NCBI RefSeq assembly: GCF_003688555.1 | Contig: NZ_REFR01000010.1 | Coordinates: forward strand, 682,001 to 746,000 | DNA length: 64,000 nt | Reading direction: 5' to 3' | DNA from: Eilatimonas milleporae | GTDB lineage: Bacteria; Pseudomonadota; Alphaproteobacteria; Sphingomonadales; Kordiimonadaceae | Shown here: positions 24,882 to 34,632 of the stretch, piece after piece | Layout: the number at the start of each line of letters is the position of its first letter | Numbering within the stretch: the stretch's first letter is position 1 | The notes under the pieces: model-generated | Database searches by the model: none | What the model was told of the DNA's origin: nothing | Seen by the model: the letters and a program-made list of their open reading frames with translations, nothing else | Program-made: the position numbers and the translations under genes

Positions 24882-27575
24882 ATGACAACGGCAAATTTCG
24901 ACTTTCCCGATGCAGCAGAGGGGAAAACAGGCGCTCCGAACACACCGGAACCGGAGCCGGAAGTCGCGGCAAAAAGAACTGGCGGCTCCCGCAGATTGTG
25001 GCCGGTCACAGCAGCAGGTGCCGTTTCTGGACTGTGGCTTATTCTGACCGGCTGGCTTTTGTACCGAACCGGACTGAACTCAGTCATCGGCCTGCCTGTT
25101 ACCGATCTTGCCGCACTCGTCGCCGGCGTGGCGACACCGATAGCCATAGCCTGGCTGATTGCCCTGGCCTTTCAGCGTACCGACCCGCTTATTGAGCGAC
25201 GCGTGGCACTGGCGCAGCATCTGCACCGCGCCATGTCACCTGTCGAGGCCGCAGAAGTACGTCTGGCACAACTGCACAAAGGTATCATCAAGGAACTGGA
25301 CCATATCGATGCGGTCGCAGATCTGGCTTCGGACCGGGTTAAACATCTTGAAAACCGGTTTCAGGAACAGATTTCCAATCTTTTTACGGCAACGGCCGAC
25401 GCCGAAGCGCGCACATCCAGCATCCGGGATACCCTTGCACGCGAGCGGGACGCCGTAAGCGCGCTTGTCACCAATGTTGAGGACCGGATCAATGGCCTGG
25501 AAGCGCAAATGGGCGAAATCCGTGCCCGCATGGCGGAAGCCGGCGAAAAAGCGGCGGAAACCGCGCGCGATGCCCGCAGCCACCTGGATGAAAGCCTCGG
25601 CACTCTGAATGATTCCAGCGAGGATGTCGCCAAACGCCTTGCCGATACGGGCGACCTGATGGACGGCAAAGCCAAATCCCTTCAACAGCTTGCCGTGGAT
25701 GTGGAATTGCGCCTTCAGTCCGTTGGAGACTTCCTGCACGGCGGCGTGGAGAAATTGCGCAAGGATGTCATAGGCCTGGAAGGCCGCTCCGCCGAATTGT
25801 CGGACCATATGAAAACCCAGGCGCATGTCCTGCACGAGCTTGCCGAACTGGCTGCCGGCGAATCCGCCAAGATAGAAAACAGTCTGAAAGCGCATGTGGA
25901 GACAGTGAAAAGTGCGGCGGAAGAGGCTCTCAGCAAAACATCCGATGTCAACACCCAGGTCTCGAAACAGGCGGGCAGCATGACGGATCTCGTTGTCGGG
26001 ACCGTGGAACGGGCGCAAAGCCTTCTGTCCGAGGCCGGCAGCGCCTTTGCCGAACATTGTGAGCGTGCTCTGGAGACCAGCCGTACCATCCATGAACGGG
26101 CTCTGGCACAGGCGGACAGTGCTGAAACCCAGCTCGCCGCCAATTCCGAACGCCTTGCCGAGCTGTTTGACCAGAACCTCGCCCGCATGACCGCCCATCT
26201 CAACAATGCCGCCAATGAAATAGAGCGGCAGATGAGTGCCCTTGACAATGCAGGCCGCACAACCGGCGACAGTCTGGAAACGCAGGCAAACCGCCTCGCG
26301 GAAAACAGTGCTTCCCTCGCCGGGGCAGCCAGTGACGCCGCCGGCACCATGGAAGGGGTGCGGAGCCGCATGGACGAGCATCAAATGGCCCTGTCCGAGG
26401 GCCTGCAAGAAACACGTCGAAAACTGTCCCACCTTGAAGAAGACCTGCGTAATGAGCGCGATGCGCTGATCGCCACCAGCGATGATGCCGGCAATCGGCT
26501 TTTGGAGGCGACAGAGCGTTTCGCCGAGCGTGCAAGGGCATTGAGCGACGCCGCCGAAACCAGCGAGGACAGGCTTGACGGCGCAAGAGCCAAGGTGGGC
26601 AATCTGATGCGGTCTCTCGCTGATGAAGCGGAAGCGGCCCATGAACGCATGGTTGCCGTTGCCGGCAAATTCGGCAATGACAGCGAAGGCCTTCGCGAGG
26701 AACTGAGCGCGGCCGGCCGTTCGCTTGGCGCGGCAGCCGATGCCTTTGCCGGCGAACGGGGTAAAATCAGACAGGAAGCGGAAAAAGTCGTCACACGACT
26801 GAATACGGCCGCCGATGGTTTGTCGCGGGAAGTGGACCGGTTCGCGGAAGGATCCATGGAGGCCGCGACCAGGCTGGATTCCGCCAGTCAGACCCTGATG
26901 GATGAAACCTCTCGCGCCCGCGAGGCCATGCGCCATGCCGTCAGCGACACCAAGACGGAGTTGAGCGCCGGGCTGGACGAACTTTCCACACAAGCGACAG
27001 AGCGTGTCACCTTCTTGAAAGAAGAAATGCAGGCAACCCTTTCCAGAATGCTGGCGGACTATCAGGAAACCGCCGATACCGCGGAAAAAGAAGGAGCGTT
27101 CCTGGCCGTCCGTCTGGGGCGCGAAGCTGAAAAGATCGCGGAAAAAGCGGCACAGTTCATCGCCCAGAGCGCAGAACTTGAAAAGCGCGCGGCCAAAAGC
27201 GGTAAAAGTGACTTCACCCGGACATCGAAATTGCTGATGGAAAGCCTGCACTCCCTGTCCATCGACATTGACAAAGCGCTGAGCCAGGACATCCCGGATA
27301 GCGCGTGGCAGGCTTATCTGAACGGCGACCGGTCAATTTTCATACGCAGGACGCTGGGCAGAGCCGACCGAAGGGTGAAGAAACTGATCGGAGAGAAATT
27401 TCGCGGCGATACGGAGTTCAAGGAAGCCGCCACGCGTTACATGCGCGACTTTGAAACCATGATGGAACGGGCCATGGTCGGAGAACGGGACAACACCCTT
27501 TCGGTGACGCTGATCTCCTCCGACATGGGCAAACTGTACGTTCTGCTGGCACAAGCCCTGAAAAAAATGTCTTAA
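24882..27575 (+). CDS. TipN-like coiled-coil membrane protein
   Basis: About 897 residues from the chosen ATG (the frame reaches 24819). Two hydrophobic segments near residues 45-65 and 75-100 (GLWLILTGWLLYR; AALVAGVATPIAIAWLIALA) are followed by ~620 residues of charged heptad-rich coiled coil. The last ~110 residues form a compact conserved tail (SKLLMESLHSLSIDIDKALS, LGRADRRVKKLIGE, TLISSDMGKLYVLLAQAL). Caulobacter TipN, the new-pole landmark that positions the flagellum, has the same layout: two N-terminal membrane spans and a long coiled coil. The identification is by architecture and from memory of the tail. Confidence 0.75.
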   Translation: MTTANFDFPDAAEGKTGAPNTPEPEPEVAAKRTGGSRRLWPVTAAGAVSGLWLILTGWLLYRTGLNSVIGLPVTDLAALVAGVATPIAIAWLIALAFQRTDPLIERRVALAQHLHRAMSPVEAAEVRLAQLHKGIIKELDHIDAVADLASDRVKHLENRFQEQISNLFTATADAEARTSSIRDTLARERDAVSALVTNVEDRINGLEAQMGEIRARMAEAGEKAAETARDARSHLDESLGTLNDSSEDVAKRLADTGDLMDGKAKSLQQLAVDVELRLQSVGDFLHGGVEKLRKDVIGLEGRSAELSDHMKTQAHVLHELAELAAGESAKIENSLKAHVETVKSAAEEALSKTSDVNTQVSKQAGSMTDLVVGTVERAQSLLSEAGSAFAEHCERALETSRTIHERALAQADSAETQLAANSERLAELFDQNLARMTAHLNNAANEIERQMSALDNAGRTTGDSLETQANRLAENSASLAGAASDAAGTMEGVRSRMDEHQMALSEGLQETRRKLSHLEEDLRNERDALIATSDDAGNRLLEATERFAERARALSDAAETSEDRLDGARAKVGNLMRSLADEAEAAHERMVAVAGKFGNDSEGLREELSAAGRSLGAAADAFAGERGKIRQEAEKVVTRLNTAADGLSREVDRFAEGSMEAATRLDSASQTLMDETSRAREAMRHAVSDTKTELSAGLDELSTQATERVTFLKEEMQATLSRMLADYQETADTAEKEGAFLAVRLGREAEKIAEKAAQFIAQSAELEKRAAKSGKSDFTRTSKLLMESLHSLSIDIDKALSQDIPDSAWQAYLNGDRSIFIRRTLGRADRRVKKLIGEKFRGDTEFKEAATRYMRDFETMMERAMVGERDNTLSVTLISSDMGKLYVLLAQALKKMS

Positions 27576-27668
27576 AGACAGAGCCCTCGAGACCGACATG
27601 CGTTTCAGCGGCAGCCGGCTATCATCGTCGGCGGTCTACTGCCGGTCAAAACCTTGCGATTGAGTTTC

Positions 27669-28775
27669 ATGAAAGCAACAGCGTTTTCGATTTTTCTCAA
27701 AAGGCTGGTCCTGATTATACCAGCCCTGACGGTCGCTTGCGGCCAACAGCCTGAAACGGACAGTGTCCCTAAGCAGCCGGAAGAAGCCGATACCCCTGTC
27801 ACCTGGCGTCTTTCCAGCACATATCCATCGACCCTGCTGATTATCGGCACCATGGGCAAACGCGTTACCGAAAAAATCCACAGCCTGTCCGGAGAGCGTA
27901 TCGACCTTGCCTTTTACGAACCCGGCGTTCTGGCGCCGCCTTTTGAAACTTTCGATGCTGTCAGCTATGGCGCGATCGAAGCCGGTTGGTCCACATCCGG
28001 ATATTGGGCCGGCAAAGAACCGGCCCTTCAGCTTTTTTCATCCGTTCCATTCGGCCCGGCAGCACCGGAATATCTGGCCTGGTATGACCATGGAGGCGGC
28101 AGAGCCCTTTTTGAACGCATTTATCACCGCCATAACATCCATGGGATTATCTGCGGTCTGAGCCCGCCTGAAGCCTCCGGCTGGTTCAAACGCGAGATTA
28201 CCGGTATCGAAGATTTTCAGGGTCTGAAAATTCGTTTTTTCGGCCTGGGCGGAAAAGTGCTGGAAAAAGTCGGCGCGGCCCCGCAACTGATCGCGGGCGG
28301 AGAGATTTATCAGGCCCTGGAACTGGGAACCATCGACGCCAGCGAATATGCCATGCCCGCCGTCGATTACCGGATGGGCCTGCATGAAGTCGCAAAACAT
28401 TACTATCTGCCTGGCTGGCATCAGCAATCGACCTTTTTTGAATTAATCATCAATCTGGATGCATGGAACGGATTGAGTCCCCACCAGCAATCCCTGATCG
28501 AAGCTGCCTGTTCAGCCAATATTCGCGAAGGATTATCCGAGGGCGAGGCGCTTCAGACCGAAGCCATGAGCAAAATCGCTGCCGCCGGCGTAACCATTCA
28601 TACATGGTCTCCCGAAATTCTGCAGTCCTTGGAAACAGCCTGGATGCAGGTCGCGGATGAACTGGCCGAAGATGATGCCACCTTCGCAGAAGTCTGGGCG
28701 TCCTTGCAGGCTTTCCGCGAAACCTATCGCGGCTGGTTCGACCGTGGTTATCTTCGCCGCAGCGTCCGGGACTAG
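27669..28775 (+). CDS. TRAP transporter substrate-binding protein (DctP family)
   Basis: A 368-residue periplasmic binding protein of a tripartite ATP-independent transporter. A signal sequence ends in ALTVACGQQ, which could be a lipobox. Family features: WRLSSTYPSTLLIIGTMGKR, a GLKIRFFGLGGKVLEKVGA segment with the conserved Arg, GEIYQALELGTIDASEYAMP, and FFELIINLDAWNGLSPHQQ. The pattern resembles the mannitol/2-oxo-acid (TakP-like) branch. A TTG at 27654 is in frame but the ATG at 27669 gives a normal signal peptide. First gene of the P-Q-M operon. Confidence 0.92.
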   Translation: MKATAFSIFLKRLVLIIPALTVACGQQPETDSVPKQPEEADTPVTWRLSSTYPSTLLIIGTMGKRVTEKIHSLSGERIDLAFYEPGVLAPPFETFDAVSYGAIEAGWSTSGYWAGKEPALQLFSSVPFGPAAPEYLAWYDHGGGRALFERIYHRHNIHGIICGLSPPEASGWFKREITGIEDFQGLKIRFFGLGGKVLEKVGAAPQLIAGGEIYQALELGTIDASEYAMPAVDYRMGLHEVAKHYYLPGWHQQSTFFELIINLDAWNGLSPHQQSLIEAACSANIREGLSEGEALQTEAMSKIAAAGVTIHTWSPEILQSLETAWMQVADELAEDDATFAEVWASLQAFRETYRGWFDRGYLRRSVRD

Positions 28776-28777
28776 TT

Positions 28778-29344
28778 GTGGCTATTCTTTTGAATATTGC
28801 ACGAATTCTGGAAACGCCGGTTATCTGGATCGGAAGCCGGGCCGCCTGGCTCAGTGTCATTCTGATGGCGGTCATCGTCTTCGATGTCACTCTGCGGCAC
28901 TGGTTTGTTGTCGGTTCGACCCAATTGCAGGAACTGGAATGGCACCTGCACGGAGCCCTGTTCCTGCTGTGCCTTGGGTGGGCCTATATTCGCGGCGCTC
29001 ACGTGCGGATCGAACTTCTAAGCGACCGTTGGTCGGCGCGGCGCCGCGCGTGGGTGGAACTCGCCGGCTGTACGCTTTTCCTGCTGCCTTATGTAACGAT
29101 GTTGCTGATCTATGGCGGCGACTATGTTGCCATCAGTTTTGCTTATGAAGAAGCATCCGCATCTCCCACGGGTCTGACCAACCGCTGGATCATAAAGGGC
29201 GTTATGATCCTCGGGGTGGCGTTGCTCGGCCTGGCCGGGACAGCACGCTTTCTGGAAGCCATCGTCTATCTGACCGGTACGGCTGAAACGGCGGGTAAAA
29301 CCCGTTTCGCAGCAGCACAACGCACCATAAGCAGCCGCACCTGA
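28778..29344 (+). CDS. TRAP transporter small permease (DctQ family)
   Basis: A 188-residue inner-membrane protein with four predicted spans. LQELEWHLHGALFLLCLGWA and AHVRIELL match the DctQ pattern in the TakQ-like branch. A GTG starts two bases after the DctP stop, a tight operon. It forms the small membrane subunit working with DctM. Confidence 0.9.
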   Translation: MAILLNIARILETPVIWIGSRAAWLSVILMAVIVFDVTLRHWFVVGSTQLQELEWHLHGALFLLCLGWAYIRGAHVRIELLSDRWSARRRAWVELAGCTLFLLPYVTMLLIYGGDYVAISFAYEEASASPTGLTNRWIIKGVMILGVALLGLAGTARFLEAIVYLTGTAETAGKTRFAAAQRTISSRT

Positions 29345-29358
29345 GGGGAAAGAATTCC

Positions 29359-30729
29359 ATGCCCGATGTCACCTTTGGTGAGCTGATGCCTTTCCTGATG
29401 TTTGCCGTATTGACACCGCTTTTGTTCAGCGGGTTGCCCGTGGCCTTCATACTGGGCGGCGTCGCGCTTCTGTTCTGGGCGGTGGCGGTTCTGTTCGCCG
29501 GTGAAAATCCCGCCAGCTTTTTTCTGGTGGTCAGCCGCATCTTCGGCGGGGTGGTCTCCAAAACAGTCCTGGTGGCCATCCCGATGTTTGTTTTCATGGG
29601 AACAATGCTGGAAAAAAGCGGTATTGCCCGCGACCTGCTGGCCACGTTGCAGAAAATGACACACAGGGTGCCCGGCGGTCTGGCACTGTCCGTCACGCTT
29701 CTTGGCGTCATCCTTGCCGCGACCACGGGTATAATCGGTGCCAGCGTCGTCATGATGACGCTTATGGCATTGCCCGTCATGCTGGAACACCGATACGACG
29801 GCACACTGGCGACCGGAACCATTGCCGCATCCGGCACTCTTGGCATCCTGTTGCCGCCATCCATCATGCTGGTTGTCATGGCGGACCTGTTGGGCATATC
29901 CACCGGGGCCCTGTTCATGGCTGCCATTGTACCCGGATTGATGCTGGCGGGGCTTTATATGGCCTATATCGCCATGCGTGTCAGTATGGCACCCCATCTC
30001 GCACCGCAAATGTCAAAAAGCGCGGCAGATGACCAGTCGCTTGGGACAGGCGATATCTTCAAAAGCCTGGCACCGCCGACCATACTCATCCTTGTGGTTC
30101 TGGGCTCTATTTTCGGCGGCATTGCAACACCGACAGAAGCCAGCGGTGTCGGCGCTGCCGGCGCACTGATACTTGCGGCAATCAGGGGCAAGCTGACGCG
30201 GGCGACGATGCAGGATGTGGTGGAAACCACGGCCCTGACAAGCGCGATGCTGTTCGGCCTGTTCGTTGGCGCGACCGCGTTTTCCTATGTCTTTGCGCTG
30301 CTGGGAGGGCATGACAGCCTGATCGCCATGATCGAGGCGAGCGGGGTCGGATCCTGGGGCATTCTGGCGGCGTTGATGTTAACGACCTTTCTGCTTGGCT
30401 TTTTTTTCGACTGGATCGAGATCACGCTGATTATCCTGCCGGTCTTCGCACCTGTGATAGCCGGTCTGGACTTTGCCGGTCATGTTCCGGCAGGCGCTCC
30501 GACACTGGTCTGGTTTGCCGTCCTGATGGCGGTCAACCTGCAAACCAGTTTTCTGACGCCGCCCTTCGGCTTCGCCCTGTTTTACATGAAAGGAGCCGCC
30601 CCGGACGGGCTGAGCCTTAGCACCATATATAAAGGGATTTTCCCTTTTGTATTGTTGCAGCTCGCGGGTCTTGTCACCCTTTTGATCTGGCCGGACCTCG
30701 CCTTGTGGCTGACACGGGATGCAGGATAA
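29359..30729 (+). CDS. TRAP transporter large permease (DctM family)
   Basis: A 456-residue protein with about 12 predicted membrane spans. Seen: LLFSGLPVAFILGGVALLFW, VAIPMFVFMGTMLEKSGIA, the ATTGIIGASVVMMTLMALP stretch, GTLGILLPPSIMLVVMADL and FFFDWIEITLIILPVFAPV. It is the Na+-coupled transport subunit. GGGGAAAG precedes the ATG. The operon ends here and meets the DUF2336 gene head-on with 14 bases between stops. Confidence 0.94.
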   Translation: MPDVTFGELMPFLMFAVLTPLLFSGLPVAFILGGVALLFWAVAVLFAGENPASFFLVVSRIFGGVVSKTVLVAIPMFVFMGTMLEKSGIARDLLATLQKMTHRVPGGLALSVTLLGVILAATTGIIGASVVMMTLMALPVMLEHRYDGTLATGTIAASGTLGILLPPSIMLVVMADLLGISTGALFMAAIVPGLMLAGLYMAYIAMRVSMAPHLAPQMSKSAADDQSLGTGDIFKSLAPPTILILVVLGSIFGGIATPTEASGVGAAGALILAAIRGKLTRATMQDVVETTALTSAMLFGLFVGATAFSYVFALLGGHDSLIAMIEASGVGSWGILAALMLTTFLLGFFFDWIEITLIILPVFAPVIAGLDFAGHVPAGAPTLVWFAVLMAVNLQTSFLTPPFGFALFYMKGAAPDGLSLSTIYKGIFPFVLLQLAGLVTLLIWPDLALWLTRDAG

Positions 30730-30743
30730 CCGGTCAGCGGCAC

Positions 30744-31880
30744 TCAACCATTCTGAAGTGCCAGATCCTCATCATGCCGTTCGACGCGCTGCAATTTGCC
30801 GATCAGATAATCAAGGTTTTCGGTGTCGACCTCGTCTTCAACCGCCGTCAGCACCCGTTCGATCATCAACTGCCTGAACATTTCACGGTCATCGCCGCCG
30901 GTGGCTATCATCTCAGCAGATACTTCCAGCGCGGCGCGTGCCACCTTCAGGAACTGGGGCGGAATGCCCGCAGCCTCAAAAAGCCTTTTCATGCCAAGAG
31001 AACCACGGTCGTGTACCAGCGTATAGGCATTTGCCGTGGGAATGTCGGCAAGGGCAGCCAGGGCCGCCTCAAAAAATGTGGTGTCGCCCATACACAGTGC
31101 CCGAACGATCAGCGTTGGCGTCAGCCTGCCATTTCGTTGCAGCTGATCCACAAGCTCGGCAACCGTGGTTTCCGTCTCGCTGCCGTCCAGCAGAGAGACC
31201 GTTGCCCTTTCCCGGCTGGCCAGCAGCAGGTCGGCGGCCATACCCGAAGAAATCTCGTGATGGGTCATGATATGTTCGCGCAAACGCTCGGACACCATCG
31301 TCACCAGCCGCTCCGCCACGGAAATCGGCAATTCGCCCCGCTGGACAAGCGGGGTTTTGACAATGTCGCTGTCCTTGAAGGCGTCGAGCACTTTGTCATA
31401 AGTGCCGCCGGCAATATCGGCTCCCTCGTTGGCGACAAGAGTGGCAACGACATTTTCGTCCCTTGTATCGACAAGGGCATCGGCAACGTCCTCGGAAACC
31501 GCTTCACGGCCCGCAACGGCCTGCTGGAGGGCAGCCCCCCGCGTTCTAACGATTTCAATCAGATCTTCGTCAGTCAGAACACTGGACTTTTCGATAACGG
31601 GCAGAGCAACGTCTTCGACATCTTTTGCAAGGCTCCGCGCCACATCATGCGGCACGTCGGGATTCTCTTTCAGGCTTTCCGACAACGCCTGACGCACCCG
31701 GACCGCGGCATCGCGGACCATGGCACGAAAAATATCCTTTGCGATGGCACGCTCGGTGTCGCTTAGATCCGCACTGGCGAATGTATCGGCAACTTTGACA
31801 GCCGCATCGGCACGGTTTTCCTCATTAGGATCCTGCAGAAGACGCGCGACATCGGCGCTGGTCAGTTTTTTGTCGGACAC
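30744..31880 (-). CDS. DUF2336 protein
   Basis: A 378-residue, all-helical protein with a HEAT-like N-terminal part (VARLLQDPNEENRADAAVKV) and the DUF2336 region (LREHIMTHHEISSGMAADLL; TLIVRALCMGDTTFFEAALA). Such proteins occur almost only in alphaproteobacteria, and their biochemical role is unknown. A GTG start with AAGGAAGGG in front. Monocistronic. Confidence 0.88.
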   Translation of the reverse strand: MSDKKLTSADVARLLQDPNEENRADAAVKVADTFASADLSDTERAIAKDIFRAMVRDAAVRVRQALSESLKENPDVPHDVARSLAKDVEDVALPVIEKSSVLTDEDLIEIVRTRGAALQQAVAGREAVSEDVADALVDTRDENVVATLVANEGADIAGGTYDKVLDAFKDSDIVKTPLVQRGELPISVAERLVTMVSERLREHIMTHHEISSGMAADLLLASRERATVSLLDGSETETTVAELVDQLQRNGRLTPTLIVRALCMGDTTFFEAALAALADIPTANAYTLVHDRGSLGMKRLFEAAGIPPQFLKVARAALEVSAEMIATGGDDREMFRQLMIERVLTAVEDEVDTENLDYLIGKLQRVERHDEDLALQNG

Positions 31881-32328
31881 AAACAGCCCTTCCTTACCTT
31901 GACGCTACAAAACCTGCCAATGACAGGTGCGGCTTACCCACCGCAATAACACCATGCACTTCGCATGACGGTTCAAGCCGGGGTCGGGTGCTGGTGCAAT
32001 GACGGCTCCCCTTCCCATAACCGAGATGGCTCAATCGCTTAAACATCAAAGCCAATTCTCAAAGGCGAATACCGTAAAACAGTTAATAATATGTCAGCTT
32101 TGTGACGATCTTTGAGTTGTGCCACAGGCATCAAGCCGCTAGCATGCGCGCGATTTTAGCTGCTCGTTTTGTTCGCCCCAAGCTTTATCTCGATATTTAA
32201 GCTAAATTGGCGCGGTAGGACGGTGTGGTGTTCCCGCTTAAAAGGCGGAAACCATACGACTTCCGCCCGGCGTGCACTGCATAAGCGGCTTTGCGAAAAA
32301 GCAAAGATAACAGCCGAAGGGTGTTGGT
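31881..32328. other. Intergenic region, DUF2336 and AGCS genes
   Basis: About 450 bases without a gene. Near its right end are two small perfect hairpins, GGCGGAA-N10-TTCCGCC (32244-32267) and CTTTGC-GAAAAA-GCAAAG (32289-32306), just upstream of the AGCS ribosome-binding site. Nothing else is recognisable. Confidence 0.6.
32244..32306 (+). promoter_or_regulatory. Paired hairpins in the AGCS leader
   Basis: A 7-bp stem with 10-base loop is followed 21 bases later by a 6-bp stem with an A-rich 6-base loop. The second ends 22 bases before the ATG. Does not match a riboswitch consensus I know, including glycine. Confidence 0.3.
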
Positions 32329-33936
32329 ATGAACCGTATTTTGGCCGGACTGGCCGCACTGATCGCCGGAACAACAGCCGCAGTAGCGGCAGAAGACGGG
32401 GCGACAGCGGGCAGCAGAAGCTTCTCCGATTTGGTCAATGACACGATTTCACCAGTTACCGATTTTATTTCAGGCATCATTTTCTTCGAGATTCCACTCG
32501 ACTTCATCATCGACGGTGCACCCGGATTTCCCTTTATCGTCATATGGCTGCTTGGCGGGGCGGTTTTTTTCACTTTTTACATGGGCTTCGTCAATTTACG
32601 CGGCTTTCGGCAATCTCTCAGAATTGTTTCGGGCAAATATGATGATCCGGACGACCCTGGCGAGGTCACGCATTTTCAGGCATTGACAGCGGCCCTGTCC
32701 GGTACGGTCGGCCTTGGCAATATCGCCGGCGTGGCCATCGCCCTGACAATCGGCGGGCCGGGCGCCACCTTCTGGATGATCCTGGCCGGTCTGTTCGGCA
32801 TGACCAGTAAATTCACCGAATGTACGCTGGGTTTGAAATACCGCGAGATCGACGCGGACGGCGTCGTCTCAGGCGGCCCCATGCATTATCTGTCCAAAGG
32901 GTTGGCCCGGCTTGGCCGACCCGGCCTTGGCAAAGTTCTCGCCGTCATGGCCGCTTTGATCTGCATCGGCGGCGCTTTCGGTGCCGGTAACATGTTCCAG
33001 GTCAATCAGTCTTCAACACAATTCACCAATGTGATGGCGGAATTGACCGGCGGAACGGACAGTCTTTTTTACGGCCGCCCGTGGATCTTCGGCATCCTGT
33101 TCTCGATTGCCGTCGGCATGGTGATCATTGGCGGCATCCGGCAAATCACCCATGTGACAGAATTTCTGGTGCCGGTTATGGCGGGGATTTATGTCACCGC
33201 GGCGCTGGTCATTCTGGGCACCCATATCACGGAAATTCCGGGCGCTTTCGGACAGATTTTCGCCGGGGCCTTTACCGGCGAGGGTATCACGGGCGGTATC
33301 ATAGGCGTGATGATCCAGGGTCTGCGGCGGGCGACCTTCTCAAACGAAGCGGGCATAGGCTCCGCCTCAATCGCGCATGCCGCAGCCAAAACGCGTGAAC
33401 CGGTGGCGGAAGGTCTTGTCGCTCTCCTGGAACCTTTTGTCGATACCGTCATCATCTGCACCATGACAGCCCTTGTCATCATCGTAACGGGCAGCCTGGA
33501 AACCGAAATGGCCCAAGAAGCCGCACGGATCGGTGGCACCGCGATCGGTATCAGTCTGACCTCGCAGGCCTTTGACAGCGTGATCGTCGGCTTCAAATAC
33601 GTGCTTTCCGTAGCCGTTGTGCTGTTTGCTTTTTCAACGTCGATCACCTGGTTCTATTATGGCCAGCGTTCTTTTCTATATCTGGTCGGCAACAAACCGA
33701 ATGCAGAGCTGGCCTTCAAATCCAGCTACCTTGTGGTGCTGGTGATCGGTTCGGCCATGCAGCTGACCGCAGTCATGGACTTTGCCGATGCGATGCTGCT
33801 TGGCATGGGCTTTCCCAATATCGTCGGCCTGTATCTGCTGCGGCATGAAGTGCGCGATTTGATGCAGAGTTATTTCGCGCGTCTGCGCAGCGGGGAAATC
33901 CGGCCCACGGAAGAGACCGTCAAGGTCACGGGTTAA
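32329..33936 (+). CDS. Sodium:alanine/glycine symporter (AGCS family)
   Basis: A 535-residue membrane protein. The family signature is clear: GTVGLGNIAGVAIALTIGGP, GATFWMILAGLFGMTSKFTE, GAFGAGNMFQVNQS and ATFSNEAGIGSASIAHAAAK. An N-terminal hydrophobic segment ending in AAVAAEDG may be an extra signal. Imports alanine or glycine with Na+. AAGGG is eight bases before the ATG. Typical AGCS proteins are 450-500 residues; the extra length is mostly at the N-terminus. Confidence 0.93.
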   Translation: MNRILAGLAALIAGTTAAVAAEDGATAGSRSFSDLVNDTISPVTDFISGIIFFEIPLDFIIDGAPGFPFIVIWLLGGAVFFTFYMGFVNLRGFRQSLRIVSGKYDDPDDPGEVTHFQALTAALSGTVGLGNIAGVAIALTIGGPGATFWMILAGLFGMTSKFTECTLGLKYREIDADGVVSGGPMHYLSKGLARLGRPGLGKVLAVMAALICIGGAFGAGNMFQVNQSSTQFTNVMAELTGGTDSLFYGRPWIFGILFSIAVGMVIIGGIRQITHVTEFLVPVMAGIYVTAALVILGTHITEIPGAFGQIFAGAFTGEGITGGIIGVMIQGLRRATFSNEAGIGSASIAHAAAKTREPVAEGLVALLEPFVDTVIICTMTALVIIVTGSLETEMAQEAARIGGTAIGISLTSQAFDSVIVGFKYVLSVAVVLFAFSTSITWFYYGQRSFLYLVGNKPNAELAFKSSYLVVLVIGSAMQLTAVMDFADAMLLGMGFPNIVGLYLLRHEVRDLMQSYFARLRSGEIRPTEETVKVTG

Positions 33937-34126
33937 GGAGAGGCAAACCCGGTTCCCCGTCCCATCCGACAAAGATCCGATGCCACAATGCCGCAGGGGG
34001 TTGCGCTGCCAGATTAAGACCATATCGTCAAAATACTGACGCAAACCGTCCGTAAACGGAATTAAGCGGAACGGTATTGACCGAAACACAGCGACTGATT
34101 TGTCACAGCTTAGGAGATCCAAAGCC

Positions 34127-34567
34127 ATGCAAAGGTTCATCCGCGTAAGCGCGCCATTGATTGCCGCCCTGATGGTTGCAGCCACCTCTTCCGTTCCCGT
34201 GGTCGCACAGGACGATGATCCGGCCTCGGTCGCGCTTTCGTCAGAAGGCAACGCCGAAAAGGGGCGCCGTCTCTTCAACCGGTGCAAGGCCTGCCACAAT
34301 CTGACGGCTGCCAAACGACCGAAAATGGGACCTAATCTGGACAATGTTTTCGGGCGGACCGCCGGCACGTCTGAAAGTTTCCCGCGCTACTCGAAAGCCC
34401 TTCAGGATGCGGGCTTTGTCTGGACGGAAGAAAAACTTGACCAGTGGCTTGCACAGCCCAAGACTTTTCTGCCCGGTAACAAGATGGCCTTTGCCGGATT
34501 GCGCAAGCCCCAGGACCGCAAGGATCTGATGGCGTATCTGCGCGAAGCCGCCATGACCGCGGAATAA
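34127..34567 (+). CDS. Class I c-type cytochrome
   Basis: A 146-residue periplasmic cytochrome c. A signal peptide (APLIAALMVAATSSVPVVAQ) is followed by the haem site CKACH in RRLFNRCKACHNL, GPNLDNVFGR, and the distal Met in FLPGNKMAFAGL, the pattern of cytochrome c2/c550. Starts at 34127 with TTAGGAGATCC upstream; the frame extends to 34100. Electron carrier between the bc1 complex and an oxidase, which is inference from family. Confidence 0.94.
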   Translation: MQRFIRVSAPLIAALMVAATSSVPVVAQDDDPASVALSSEGNAEKGRRLFNRCKACHNLTAAKRPKMGPNLDNVFGRTAGTSESFPRYSKALQDAGFVWTEEKLDQWLAQPKTFLPGNKMAFAGLRKPQDRKDLMAYLREAAMTAE

Positions 34568-34632
34568 GACCTGCGTTGCCGCAAGAAGGCACAAACAGCC
34601 AGCCGGCAGGTCTCCTGACCAGGAGGAGAGAA

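Noticed and set aside
25236-27251. 671-codon open frame antisense to the TipN-like gene
   Set aside because: It lies wholly inside a clear coiled-coil protein, has no ribosome-binding site, and its length follows from GC-rich third positions of the real gene.
32307-32328. GCCGAAGG near the AGCS start as part of a glycine riboswitch
   Set aside because: The remaining conserved helices of that riboswitch are absent; the bases serve as ribosome-binding site.
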